Below are positions 16,040-25,223 of a stretch of DNA of 64,000 nucleotides, piece after piece. Where the stretch lies: contig NZ_JAMOQU010000072.1 in assembly GCF_027063845.1 (NCBI RefSeq), forward strand, positions 1 through 64,000, given 5' to 3'. The DNA comes from Thermococcus sp. GTDB taxonomy: Archaea > Methanobacteriota_B > Thermococci > Thermococcales > Thermococcaceae. The notes under the pieces were generated by a model, which had not been told where the DNA came from, ran no database searches, and was given only the letters and a program-made list of their open reading frames with translations. The translations under genes and the position numbers were made by a program. How positions within the stretch are numbered: position 1 is the stretch's first letter; every line of letters begins with the position of its first letter.

Positions 16040-18960
16040 TGTACCTTACCAGCCTTGGATGGGAATACATCTCTCCCGAAAAAATCGATTCACTGAGAGA
16101 AACTTGGAAAGAGCCCTTTATCCTGCCGATTTTCAAGAAAAAGTTACTGGAACTTAATCCCTCTATGAGTGAAGAAGAAGCTGATGTGGTTCTCCAAAGA
16201 ATACGAAACATCAGGGCTAATATAGAGGGAAATAGGGAATTCCTTAGATATTTGCGGGGACAAAAGACGTTCTATAGCAAATCCGAGAAGAGGGAGTTGA
16301 ATTTAAGACTGATTGACTTTGAAAATCCTGAAAATAACGTGTTTCATTACACCCAGGAATTCTGGATGGAGGATATGAAAAAGGATAGGGCCGATATTGT
16401 GCTTTTTATCAATGGAATTCCGCTTTTTATCGTTGAGACTAAAGCTTCTTGGCTGTTTAACATTGTAGATGGCGAGGTTAAAGATTGGCGCTCTCATGCT
16501 GTGGAGCAAATCTCCAGGTATCACGAAGAGGTTCCCAACTTCATGAAATATTTTCAGATGTATCTGGCCAGTAACGGTCTCAATCTAATATACTCGGCAA
16601 CTTGGAACTTCAACGAAAGAAACGTTTATCGCTGGAAAACGGAGGAGGGTAAAGATTACGGCCTCCAAGACCTGATTTTTTCAATGCTAAGAAAAGAAAG
16701 AGCATTGAGATTTATCGAGGATTATATAGTATTCTTTGAACAGGATGAAGAGCTCAGCAAGTTCGTCTTGCTACCACACCAAGTTAAGGCAGTTGAGAGG
16801 GTAGTCAATAGGGCAATCACAGGAGATGCAAGAACTGGCCTTATATGGCATACCCAGGGTTCAGGAAAAACTCTAACTATGATGGTTGCCGCTTCAAAAA
16901 TAAGGAGAATACCCGAGCTGGAGAATCCAACTATTATAATGGTCGTTGATCGTATTGAACTCCAGAAACAGTTAGTCCGTAATCTTACAAAGTTTGGGCT
17001 GGATTTCATTGTCGCAGAATCCAAAGTTCACCTTAGGGAACTGTTAGAGAGCGATTACAGGGGAATCATCGTCACGTTAATCCATAAGTTCCAGGGAATG
17101 CCTTCCAATATAAACACCCGTAGGAACATCTTTGTATTCATCGACGAGGCTCATCGGTCACAGGAAGGAGACTTAGGGATCCAGATGAGGTCAGCCCTTC
17201 CCAACGCGTTCTATTTTGGGTTCACTGGTACTCCAATAGATAAGGGGAAGGTCGGCAAGGGCACATTTAATCTCTTTGCCTTTGAGGACATGAAGAAATA
17301 TCACAGACCATACTTAGACAAATACGGTATCAAGGAGTCCATTGAGGATGGAACTACCGTCCCCTTATATTACACCCTCGCACCACAAGAATATCGCTTA
17401 GACAGGAAAACAATTCTGGAGGAATTTTTCAAGTTATACGAAGAGAAAGGAATAGCCAGCATAGAGGAACTTAACAAGCTCCTTGATAAAGTATCGAAGA
17501 TAAAAGAGGTCCTCAAAGCCCAAAAGAGAATTAAAAAGGTTGCTAAACATATATCCGAGCATTATAAAAAGTTCGTTGAACCCTCTGGATTTAAGGCGAT
17601 GATTGTTGCCGTGGATAGAGAAGCCTGTGCCCTGTATATAGAAGCGTTTAAGGAACTCTATGAAGAGAATCCGCACTCAGCGATTCCTCCAGAAGAAATT
17701 GCAGTTGTATATACTCCCATGCATAATGACAAAGGTATACTAAAGAAGTACCATCTTAAAGAAGACCAAGAGGATGAGATACGAAGAAACTTCAAAAAAC
17801 GGGATAGGCCACCTAAGATTCTCATAGTTACCGAGAAACTCTTAACGGGATATGATGCTCCCATTCTCCAAACCATGTATCTGGACAAGCCCATGAAAGA
17901 CCATACACTACTTCAGGCCATTGCAAGAGTTAACCGCCCCTATTCAGATGGGGAGCTTCATAAGACAGCCGGTCTAATCGTGGATTACATCGGAATTTTT
18001 GAAGACCTTCAGAGGGCTCTGGCGTTTGACAGTAAGAGTATTGAAGGAGCAGTCTTTGACTTGGAAGTACTACGCAAGAGGTTTGCGGAATTAATGGGGA
18101 GAGCGGAAGAGTATCTCGGGCTATTACGGGATAATAGTCTAAGCTGGGATAAAAAGTTGGAGAAACTAGTGAAGGTATTCAGCAATCGCAAAAAGAGGGA
18201 TGACTCCATTCAACTTTTCAAGAACATTCAGGACATTTATGAGATCCTATCTCCGGACCCATTTCTCAGAGACTATCTCGAAGACTATAAGTTACTATTA
18301 AAGCTCCACCGGTTTATCAAGGCCCAGTTCTATCCAACAGATTTTGAGAGAAGAGAACTGTTGAAAAAGACGAAGGAACTAATCAGAAACAGCGTTGATA
18401 TTGAAACCATTGTGGATGGCCTTCCTGTTTATAAAATCGATGAGCATATTGCCGACACTATAAAAAATGAAAGGATAGACGACATTGTCAAGGTCTACAA
18501 CCTCCGCCGTAGTTTGATGAGCTACATAAAAGAGCACCAACATGAGGTTCCGTATCTGGAGTTCTTAATCGAAAAGATAGAATCTATTATAAAGAGGCTT
18601 GAGGAAAGACAAATTAGTGCAAAAGAGGCCCTAGAAAAGGTTATAGGATTGTCTGAAAGTGCCGTCGAGTCGGTGAGAAACTACAAAGAATCAAAATTAG
18701 ACCCTGCAACTTTCAGTGTCCACTGGCTTCTCAAAAGCTATGGCATAGATGATGTGACAGTATCTGAGGAGATTACCAAAGTCCTATTGTCAAACGAAGG
18801 CTGGACATACAATCAAAACCTTCAACAAGGACTGCTGAGAAAGATATATCGCATTTTGAAAGAGAATGGCGTCAAACAGGTGAGGGAACGAGTGAAAATA
18901 GGGAAAGATCTCCTTGAATTGGGAGGGAGGCTGATAAATGACACCAGAGGAAGTCCATGA
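16000..18960 (+). CDS. hsdR: Type I restriction endonuclease HsdR
   Basis: This 986-aa protein is the translocating nuclease subunit. The nuclease half-domain around residues 125-145 shows 'DIVLFINGIPLFIVETKAS' (D...E-x-K). The helicase motor has Walker A 'TQGSGKT' near residue 285, DEAH near 382, and 'GFTGTPID' (motif III region). A C-terminal helical region contacts HsdM. I chose GTG 16000 because GGAGGGG (15986-15992) precedes it at 7 nt; ATG 15982 is an in-frame alternative with no ribosome site. It overlaps the HEPN gene by 40 nt and the metallopeptidase gene by 23 nt. Confidence 0.93.
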   Translation: MFTEEETAKKPFMMYLTSLGWEYISPEKIDSLRETWKEPFILPIFKKKLLELNPSMSEEEADVVLQRIRNIRANIEGNREFLRYLRGQKTFYSKSEKRELNLRLIDFENPENNVFHYTQEFWMEDMKKDRADIVLFINGIPLFIVETKASWLFNIVDGEVKDWRSHAVEQISRYHEEVPNFMKYFQMYLASNGLNLIYSATWNFNERNVYRWKTEEGKDYGLQDLIFSMLRKERALRFIEDYIVFFEQDEELSKFVLLPHQVKAVERVVNRAITGDARTGLIWHTQGSGKTLTMMVAASKIRRIPELENPTIIMVVDRIELQKQLVRNLTKFGLDFIVAESKVHLRELLESDYRGIIVTLIHKFQGMPSNINTRRNIFVFIDEAHRSQEGDLGIQMRSALPNAFYFGFTGTPIDKGKVGKGTFNLFAFEDMKKYHRPYLDKYGIKESIEDGTTVPLYYTLAPQEYRLDRKTILEEFFKLYEEKGIASIEELNKLLDKVSKIKEVLKAQKRIKKVAKHISEHYKKFVEPSGFKAMIVAVDREACALYIEAFKELYEENPHSAIPPEEIAVVYTPMHNDKGILKKYHLKEDQEDEIRRNFKKRDRPPKILIVTEKLLTGYDAPILQTMYLDKPMKDHTLLQAIARVNRPYSDGELHKTAGLIVDYIGIFEDLQRALAFDSKSIEGAVFDLEVLRKRFAELMGRAEEYLGLLRDNSLSWDKKLEKLVKVFSNRKKRDDSIQLFKNIQDIYEILSPDPFLRDYLEDYKLLLKLHRFIKAQFYPTDFERRELLKKTKELIRNSVDIETIVDGLPVYKIDEHIADTIKNERIDDIVKVYNLRRSLMSYIKEHQHEVPYLEFLIEKIESIIKRLEERQISAKEALEKVIGLSESAVESVRNYKESKLDPATFSVHWLLKSYGIDDVTVSEEITKVLLSNEGWTYNQNLQQGLLRKIYRILKENGVKQVRERVKIGKDLLELGGRLINDTRGSP

Positions 18961-19246
18961 ACTTGTATCTAGATGGGCAAAAGAACTTGGTGTTTATCCT
19001 AAGAGAGTTCGATTCCAAAAAATGAGGCATAAATGGGCCTCTGCATCATCAAAAGGAACACTAACCTTTAGTGTAGACATATTGGAGCTTCCCTATGAAG
19101 TTGTAGAATATATCGTGGTGCACGAGCTGATACATATCAAGGTCGGTTCCCCACGTCATAATCGGCTGTTTAGGGCCCTTCTTTCGAGTTATATTCCTGA
19201 CTGGCGAATTCTTCAAAGGAAGCTAGCTTCTAACTCTAAAAAGTGA
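18938..19246 (+). CDS. YgjP/DUF45-type zinc metallopeptidase
   Basis: This 102-aa protein has a zinc-binding 'VHELIHIKVGSPRHNRLF' pattern (H-E-L-x-H, then a distal H), typical of YgjP-like (DUF45/SprT-related) metal-dependent hydrolases. It is shorter than most YgjP proteins (about 160-240 aa), lacking the usual N-terminal extension. The start lies inside the hsdR 3' end. YgjP-like genes are frequently found attached to type I restriction operons; the substrate is unknown, and HsdR turnover is one idea. Confidence 0.8.
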   Translation: MTPEEVHELVSRWAKELGVYPKRVRFQKMRHKWASASSKGTLTFSVDILELPYEVVEYIVVHELIHIKVGSPRHNRLFRALLSSYIPDWRILQRKLASNSKK

Positions 19247-19362
19247 TGGAGTAAACTATATCTAAATAGTTTTAATATAGTTTCTTTACTCAATAAACAG
19301 TTCATAGTTAAAAATAGCATTATCAATAGAATTTTGATGACAAAACATGTGGAGGGAATATC

Positions 19363-20118
19363 ATGGAGAACCCAGAAAGATGGTGTATAGACCCAAAAAA
19401 GATTAAAGAAGACCTATGGGAGCTCGCAAACCCAGAAAAAGAGAGTACTGTGGGTGTAGATCCAAGAGTGTTCATTGACGAAGTGTATAGAGTAATAAGG
19501 TGGGAACTTTCTCCTAGAGCGTTAGGAGAAATAAGTTGGACTATTGGAGATGACCTTCGCGAAATATGGAGAATCTTTGAAACATGCTCTGAGGAGAACA
19601 TCGAGACATGTACTCAGAGGATATTAGAGATTTTTGATTATATATTCGAGAGATTACCTTCACTAAGGAGAATCTTTGATATAGCTGGCTCAAACCTACG
19701 TAATGAATTTGGAGAGATTCATAGTAGACATAACTTGTATTTCATAATAGACTGGTCCGGATACTCTTATGGACGTATTCAGAGAGTAGACACTCTGTTA
19801 ACAAACACCCTAGCATTGGGAGTTTCATTGAAGCTCAAGGGAGAATTACATTTTCTTGAACCTGTTAACAATATGATCAGGAAGGGAAAGCCCAGATTTA
19901 AGGCTGTAATATCTAAGGGAAGACAATGGGCCAATAACAAGAAGCCTGTTTTAAAACTGAGCTGGGAATGCATCAAGAAGGTTGCATCTGACACAGTAAG
20001 AGATAATATAATCGAAGATCTACTAAATCAAGTAATTCCTGGATTGGGAAAGGCTATTGTTTTTACTGAGAGTGTGATCGATTGTATAGATGAAGAATAC
20101 ATCGTTATCACAAATTGA
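19363..20118 (+). CDS. Hypothetical island protein
   Basis: This 251-aa protein starts after GGAGG. It is predicted mostly helical, acidic in the first half and basic in the second. There is no membrane segment and no motif I can assign; 'IDWSGYSYGRIQRVDTLLTN' in the middle is the most distinctive stretch. It has its own AT-rich leader (19247-19362) with TATA-like 'TTTTAATATAG'. It stands just downstream of the restriction operon, same strand, in low-GC sequence. Confidence 0.55.
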   Translation: MENPERWCIDPKKIKEDLWELANPEKESTVGVDPRVFIDEVYRVIRWELSPRALGEISWTIGDDLREIWRIFETCSEENIETCTQRILEIFDYIFERLPSLRRIFDIAGSNLRNEFGEIHSRHNLYFIIDWSGYSYGRIQRVDTLLTNTLALGVSLKLKGELHFLEPVNNMIRKGKPRFKAVISKGRQWANNKKPVLKLSWECIKKVASDTVRDNIIEDLLNQVIPGLGKAIVFTESVIDCIDEEYIVITN

Positions 20119-20201
20119 TCGTTTTATTTTTCTCTAATTTATTGTGAACCGACTGACAAAATTTATAACAGCGTCTTGAGACTGCTAATTTGGTGGATCT
20201 T

Positions 20202-20690
20202 ATGGAAAACGTAGATACAAAAACCATTAGGCTCACATTAGATGCATACAAAATCCTAAATTTTGAGAAGAAAAAGCTGAATCAGATTTCTAATGTCTCA
20301 TACACATATTCAGACATAATACTAGCAAGCTTGGCAATACTAGAAGCGTTAAACAAGGAAAACCAGCCTCTTGTCATCGACATCCTTAGGAAGTTCAAAA
20401 ATGCCAGGGTTAACAGTGATAAAACTAACATTGAAGAACTCTTTAAAAATACAGCCAATGAGATCGTTAGTGAACTTTCATCTAACCTTCTGGAAGAGGC
20501 TATCACCAAGATAATCGAACATTTGATTGAAAGGGGCTTCCCAGGAGCCGCTATGGAAGTTTTGTTAAGTAATGTTAACCTTTTTGATGCTCATGAAAGA
20601 AATCAACTTAGCTTTGAAATTCTTTCGGCAATGGCTGAGATTAGCCAGCCAGAAGTTAAGGAAAATCTAAAGAAGAAACTTGAAGGTTAA
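20202..20690 (+). CDS. Hypothetical protein with ribbon-helix-helix-like N-terminus
   Basis: This 162-aa protein is predicted from ATG 20202 after GGTGGATC; a TTG at 20190 is possible but less likely. Residues about 5-45 read as strand-helix-helix ('TKTIRLTLDAYKILNF' then 'SDIILASLAILEAL'), compatible with a ribbon-helix-helix DNA-binding domain. The remainder is helical and may dimerise. It is the last low-GC gene before the core genome resumes. Confidence 0.55.
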   Translation: MENVDTKTIRLTLDAYKILNFEKKKLNQISNVSYTYSDIILASLAILEALNKENQPLVIDILRKFKNARVNSDKTNIEELFKNTANEIVSELSSNLLEEAITKIIEHLIERGFPGAAMEVLLSNVNLFDAHERNQLSFEILSAMAEISQPEVKENLKKKLEG

Positions 20691-20962
20691 AGGTTTTGAG
20701 TATTTTTATTAACCGATGACGGCTAATTGACTCTTTTTTCTTAGCTGTTTTTGGATGGTAAAACCTTTTAACCCCTTCTTTCTTGGGTAAGTTTAAAGGG
20801 GTGGGATGACAGGGCCCCTTTAACCGATGACACCCACTCCGCTGAAAATGCTCCTTTGGCCGAAAGGAGGCTTGAGAGGGGAGGTTTGGGTTGCGAACCG
20901 ATGAGGAGTGTCATCCCTCCTGATCTCGAGATGATGACATTATCCCCACCCGAGGTGGTCCA
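20691..20962. other. Hairpin-rich non-coding segment at the island edge
   Basis: No gene is seen. The segment holds a T6 run (20734-20739), a 9-bp stem TTAAAGGGG/CCCCTTTAA (20793-20823), a perfect 7-bp hairpin CTCCTTT-ggccg-AAAGGAG (20851-20869), three copies of AACCGATGA (20711, 20822, 20896), an inverted pair GGGATGAC/GTCATCCC, and CCACC-cga-GGTGG (20946-20958), which folds over the ribosome site of the next gene. The stretch CCGATGA...CTGA...TGATGA (20898-20937) resembles C, D' and C' boxes of a C/D sRNA, but the final D box would be CCGA instead of CTGA. Confidence 0.5.
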
Positions 20963-21427
20963 ATGCTGGGCTTTTTGAAGAGGAAGAAAACCTACGGGCC
21001 CTTCGTTTACCTGAGCGAGCCCACCTTCCTCTACCACACCAGAACCGAGAGGGCAATCGTTGAAATTATCAAAGAAAAACTGAACTCCAACAACATCCTC
21101 GTGCCCTCGAAATATGGCCTGAGGGACACGAGCGACAGGATTAGGGATGCTGAATACTTCGTTGCCGTCGCCCCCCTCGGGAAGTTCACGTCCCTCGTTG
21201 GAAGGGAAGTTAAGCTCGCACAGGAACTCGGCGTTAAAATCTTCACCCTGCTCATAGCGAGGAAGGGGGATGAGCTCGTCTATCTCTGGGTTGAAGGAGT
21301 TCCCGAGGACGTCGAATGGCTCTCGCCGGAAGAGACGATGGAGTTCACCAAGACTTTTCTCAACAGCGAGTTCATGGACTACCTGAGAAGGGGCCTGTTC
21401 TTGGGTTCTAGAAAAAGGGAGTGGTAA
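20963..21427 (+). CDS. Hypothetical alpha/beta protein
   Basis: This 154-aa protein starts at ATG 20963 after GAGGTGG, which can pair with the CCACC just upstream. The pattern '[18 protein letters not shown]...[21 protein letters not shown]' resembles the Rossmann-like TIR/nucleoside deoxyribosyltransferase arrangement (an 'I..A' surveillance strand followed by E-x-x-x-A-x-x-x-G), so an NAD- or nucleoside-related fold is possible, but I do not assign a function. Codon use is GC-rich like the core genes downstream, unlike the island. Confidence 0.6.
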   Translation: MLGFLKRKKTYGPFVYLSEPTFLYHTRTERAIVEIIKEKLNSNNILVPSKYGLRDTSDRIRDAEYFVAVAPLGKFTSLVGREVKLAQELGVKIFTLLIARKGDELVYLWVEGVPEDVEWLSPEETMEFTKTFLNSEFMDYLRRGLFLGSRKREW

Positions 21428-21477
21428 TCGGGAAACAGTTATTTACGCCTACATTTTACCTTCCACGGGTGGTCAAA

Positions 21478-22260
21478 ATGGTGAAGATTCCCAAGAGCCA
21501 TCCACGCTACTGGAGCCTCTACTACCGCGAGAAAATCATCGAGGGCATGGAGAAGGGAATGACGGCCAAAGCCGGTCTAATCGCCCACGGGCGCGGGGAG
21601 GCCTTTGACTACCTCATCGGTGAGAAAACGATAGAGCCAGCGGAAAGAGCCATAAGGGCAGCGGTTGCCAAGTTCCTGCTCGCGGAGTGGCCCGTAATCT
21701 CGGTGAACGGTAACGTCGCGGCGCTCGTTCCAAAGGAGACGATTGAGCTGGCGAAGGCCCTCAACGCGAAGCTTGAGATAAACCTCTTCTACAGAACGGA
21801 GGAGCGCGTTAGAGCCATAGAGCGGGAGCTCCGGAAGTACGACCCGAACATCGAAATACTCGGGATAAACCCGACGAAGAGGATTCCCGGCCTTGAGCAC
21901 GAGCGCGGGAAGGTCGACGAAAATGGCATCTGGAGGGCCGACGTCGTTCTCGTCCCGCTCGAGGACGGCGACAGGACGGAAGCGCTCGTGAAGATGGGCA
22001 AGTTCGTGGTTACGGTTGACCTGAACCCCCTCTCACGCTCCGCGAGGATGGCTGATATAACGATAGTTGACAACATAGTCCGTGCATACCCGAGAATGGT
22101 TGAGCTGGCAAAGGAGATGCGGAACCTCCCAAGGGAAAAGCTCAGGAAGATAGTTGAGTCCTATGACAACGGGAAAACGCTGAGCGACGTCCTGCTCCAC
22201 ATAAGGAACAGACTAACTGAGCTCGCCGAAGAAGGAATCTGGAGAAGGAAGGAGCTTTAA
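21478..22260 (+). CDS. 4-phosphopantoate--beta-alanine ligase (archaeal phosphopantothenate synthetase)
   Basis: This 260-aa protein joins 4-phosphopantoate and beta-alanine using ATP to give 4'-phosphopantothenate, the archaeal route to coenzyme A. It matches the COG1701/DUF137 family in length and in its conserved start ('[18 protein letters not shown]') and '[19 protein letters not shown]' near the C-terminus. ATG 21478 follows GGTGGTC; the longer ORF start at 21421 adds an unconserved tail. It overlaps the convergent regulator gene by 4 nt. A GTP-dependent dephospho-CoA kinase of the same pathway lies at 62241. Confidence 0.9.
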   Translation: MVKIPKSHPRYWSLYYREKIIEGMEKGMTAKAGLIAHGRGEAFDYLIGEKTIEPAERAIRAAVAKFLLAEWPVISVNGNVAALVPKETIELAKALNAKLEINLFYRTEERVRAIERELRKYDPNIEILGINPTKRIPGLEHERGKVDENGIWRADVVLVPLEDGDRTEALVKMGKFVVTVDLNPLSRSARMADITIVDNIVRAYPRMVELAKEMRNLPREKLRKIVESYDNGKTLSDVLLHIRNRLTELAEEGIWRRKEL

Positions 22261-22988
22261 AGTTCCCTCTCCGTTTTTTCAACGAGCTTTCTCAAGTTGG
22301 CTATGAGTTCTGACTCGCTTGAGGCCTTGGAAACCACGAGAGGAACCCTTTCACGCTCGGCCAGTTTAACAGCGAGCTCATCGAGCCTCTTGACCCCGTG
22401 AAGGACTATGACGGCCGGCTTCAACCCCTGGACTCGGACTGCTATCATGGGGCTCCTCCCTGTGGTCACCTTCGTGAAAACCAGGGCCCTCTCGGTAGTC
22501 CAGCCGTAGAGCTTGAGGAACTCCTCACTGCTCATCTCAAGGATTGCCCTTATGCTGTCAACGACGGTATAGCCGTAGATTCTCCGCTCGATGAGGTGTG
22601 GATTCGCCACGACCTCGCCACGGACGGCCTCAACGACGTCTGAAATCTTCACCGGAACCGCGAACTCCCTTATGTCGAGTATCGCACTCGTGGGGAGCTC
22701 CCCTTCGATGGTCTTGCTGAAGGCCCTTATGACGTTGCCACCGCGCCTCTCGTCGATTTCAAGAAGGGCCTCCACAAACTTCCTTATAGTTGAGGCGCCG
22801 GGGCTCTTTCTCCTTCCACCCTCGTAATCGCTGATGACCGAGGAAGAGACGCCGAGGTATTCAGCAAGCTCGGTCTGGCTGATTCCAAAGATTTCGCGCC
22901 ATTTTCTCATTGTTTTCCCGGGGTCAGAGGAGAGCGTTATCTCACCCGCAATCCTCTTAGCGAGCGCTTCCTTCTCTTTCTCCAGCAT
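22257..22988 (-). CDS. HTH transcriptional regulator (COG1709-like)
   Basis: This 243-aa protein has an Xre-type helix-turn-helix at about residues 30-65 ('[25 protein letters not shown]'). A C-terminal domain of about 150 residues follows, with a '[27 protein letters not shown]' sensor-like segment. This two-part architecture is conserved across Thermococcales as a putative regulator; the ligand is not known. It is convergent with the phosphopantothenate synthetase gene and transcribed away from the hairpin-rich spacer. Confidence 0.8.
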   Translation of the reverse strand: MLEKEKEALAKRIAGEITLSSDPGKTMRKWREIFGISQTELAEYLGVSSSVISDYEGGRRKSPGASTIRKFVEALLEIDERRGGNVIRAFSKTIEGELPTSAILDIREFAVPVKISDVVEAVRGEVVANPHLIERRIYGYTVVDSIRAILEMSSEEFLKLYGWTTERALVFTKVTTGRSPMIAVRVQGLKPAVIVLHGVKRLDELAVKLAERERVPLVVSKASSESELIANLRKLVEKTEREL

Positions 22989-23038
22989 GCCCGTTACTAC
23001 TCGTAATAGATTATAAGCCTTTCGGCAATTGCTGAAAC

Positions 23039-23552
23039 CCCACTCCGGTTTTTAGGCAAGCTTTACCAAAGCTCGTAGCTCTTATCTACTGGCTCGAATT
23101 GAGGAGATTTTGCTCGTAAAATCACGCTTTCCAAAGGGGAACACTCTTAAACAGCATATTCAAAGGAGTCTATTTTTCTTTGACGCCCTTCGGACCCTCT
23201 TCAGAGTGAAACACTCACGAACAAGCTTTTGGAAAAAGCTTGACCGAAGAAACTTTGCTTAGCAAAGTTTCATCAAAGTTCGTGATTCTTTTAATGGGGG
23301 TGTTTTGAGAGTGTTTGCGCTTTTAATGGGCTCTTGTAGTGTGGCGAATTCCTAAATTTTGGAAGCTTTCTCACGCGGGTTTACATTTTCCCGCGCTCCG
23401 AAGGAGCGCTTCTTAGAGAAACACCTTTAGAGTGGCTCCTTTTGAAGGGAATTCTTTGAGAGCACTGTCTTTTGAGAGTGCAAACTCCTTAGAATTACCT
23501 TTTAGACAAGAATCACGAGCCTTGGTCAAACTTCGCGCAGGCGAAGTTTGTG
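23039..23552. repeat. Hairpin-rich spacer downstream of the tRNA genes
   Basis: This 514-base gene-free stretch is full of short perfect dyads: CAAGCTTTT-gga-AAAAGCTTG (23222-23242) and GAAACTTTGC-tta-GCAAAGTTTC (23249-23271), both enclosed by TCACGAAC/GTTCGTGA (23215-23285); CGCGGG/CCCGCG (23374-23395); GCGCTCC-gaa-GGAGCGC (23393-23409); and CAAACTTCGC-gcag-GCGAAGTTTG (23527-23550). It lies on the 3' side of the minus-strand tRNA genes, a usual integration site. A 90-aa ORF over the tRNA genes is not credible. Confidence 0.7.
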
Positions 23553-23630
23553 TGGTGCGGTGGCCGGGATTTGAACCCGGGTCACCGGCTTGGAAGGCCG
23601 GTGTCCTAGACCAGGCTAGACTACCACCGC
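23553..23630 (-). tRNA. tRNA-Gly(TCC)
   Basis: The acceptor arm 5' GCGGTGG pairs with CCACCGC, and the 3' CCA is encoded. The anticodon stem ACCGGC/GCCGGT encloses CTTCCAA, giving anticodon TCC. The T arm contains GGTTCAAATCC. The D arm carries the GTCTAG...GGAC form usual for archaeal Gly and Glu tRNAs. No intron. It is transcribed after tRNA-Phe, 8 nt apart. Confidence 0.95.
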
Positions 23631-23638
23631 ACAGAAAG

Positions 23639-23715
23639 TGGTGGGGCGAGGGGGATTTGAACCCCCGACACCCGGATCTTCAGTCCGGCGCTCTCCCAGG
23701 CTGAGCTACCGCCCC
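23639..23715 (-). tRNA. tRNA-Phe(GAA)
   Basis: The acceptor GGGGCGG pairs with TCGCCCC (final G-T), and the CCA is encoded. The anticodon stem CCGGA/TCCGG holds the loop CTGAAGA, anticodon GAA. The T arm contains GGGGGTTCAAATCCCCC. No intron. It is first in a two-tRNA unit with tRNA-Gly. Confidence 0.93.
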
Positions 23716-23741
23716 ACGCCCAAAGATAAGGGAAAGGAAGA

Positions 23742-23753
23742 GATTTATAAATC
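23742..23753 (-). promoter_or_regulatory. TATA box of the tRNA-Phe/tRNA-Gly unit
   Basis: GATTTATAAATC is centred about 32 bp upstream of the tRNA-Phe 5' end (23715), the expected TBP spacing in archaea. The sequence is symmetric, so orientation comes only from the tRNA position. Confidence 0.7.
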
Positions 23754-23782
23754 TTGCGGTGGCGAATGAACATGTATGCACA

Positions 23783-24498
23783 TCAAATCTTCGGCTCGAC
23801 GGCGTAAACGGTTCTGTCCTCTCCTATGCCCTCAATGAGACCGCGGTGCCTCCTGACACAGCTCTCGCACTGACCGCAATGTATAGGCTTTCCGTCCTCT
23901 GTGAAGCCCTTCGGCATGTAGCAGGAGTTGGAGTACTCGTATTTCGCGTCCAGCTCCTTGAGGAGCTTCGCTATGCCCCTCTTGTCGAGGTCTATGAGCG
24001 GGGCAACAACCTTAACCTCGGCCATAGTCCCGTATTTTAGAGCCTCGTTCATCTTCTCAACGAACTCGGGCGTGTTGTCCGGAAAGGTTGTCCCTTCCTC
24101 TGCGTTAAAGCCCACCACTATGTCCCCGCCTCCAAGGGCATCGAGGAGAGAAGCGGCAACGCTTATGAGAACGAGGTTCCTCGCTGGAACCCACACGCTC
24201 TTTGCGGTTTCCTGGGCAACGTTCTCGTCCTCAAGCTCCTCGGCGCTCACCCTTGGAGTCTCTCCTCCAACGAGCGTCGTTCCGCGAAGCTTTGAGAACT
24301 CCTCGAGGAAGTCGAGGCGAACTATCTTCAGCGGGACGTTCAGTTCCTTCGAGAAGAACTCCGCAACTCTGTTCGTAACGCGCTCCTCGTTGCTCCCGTA
24401 GTTGATGACGAGCATCATAACCTCGTCGTAGTGCTTCCTTGCCCAGTATAGGCAGGCCGTGCTGTCAAGCCCTCCCGAAAACAGCACCACCGCGCGCT

Positions 24499-24502
<4 letters not shown>
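23783..24502 (-). CDS. queC: 7-cyano-7-deazaguanine synthase QueC
   Basis: This 239-aa enzyme converts 7-carboxy-7-deazaguanine to preQ0 with ammonia and ATP, feeding archaeosine synthesis in tRNA. The PP-loop SGGLDST is at residues 9-15. The C-terminal zinc ligands appear as 'SNSCYMPKG' plus 'CGQCESC', and the length is typical. The start overlaps the vapC stop by 4 nt (ATGA), so queC is the last gene of a vapB-vapC-queC operon. This coupling of a housekeeping tRNA-modification gene to a toxin-antitoxin pair is unusual. Confidence 0.95.
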
Positions 24503-25139
<637 letters not shown>

Positions 25140-25223
25140 TCACCATAGTATAGTAGAATTTCCTCCTATAAAGCTCTTCTGGCCAGAAGGAGTAGGGACA
25201 AAACAGAATGCAGAAATAAAACT

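Noticed and set aside
20768..21037. 89-aa minus-strand ORF
   Set aside because: It overlaps the start of the 154-aa gene and a hairpin-rich spacer, with no ribosome site.
23432..23704. 90-aa plus-strand ORF
   Set aside because: It runs across both tRNA genes on the opposite strand.
23553..23715. tRNA-derived attachment site duplication
   Set aside because: I found no second copy of a tRNA 3' segment in the window and no integrase gene, so integration here cannot be supported.
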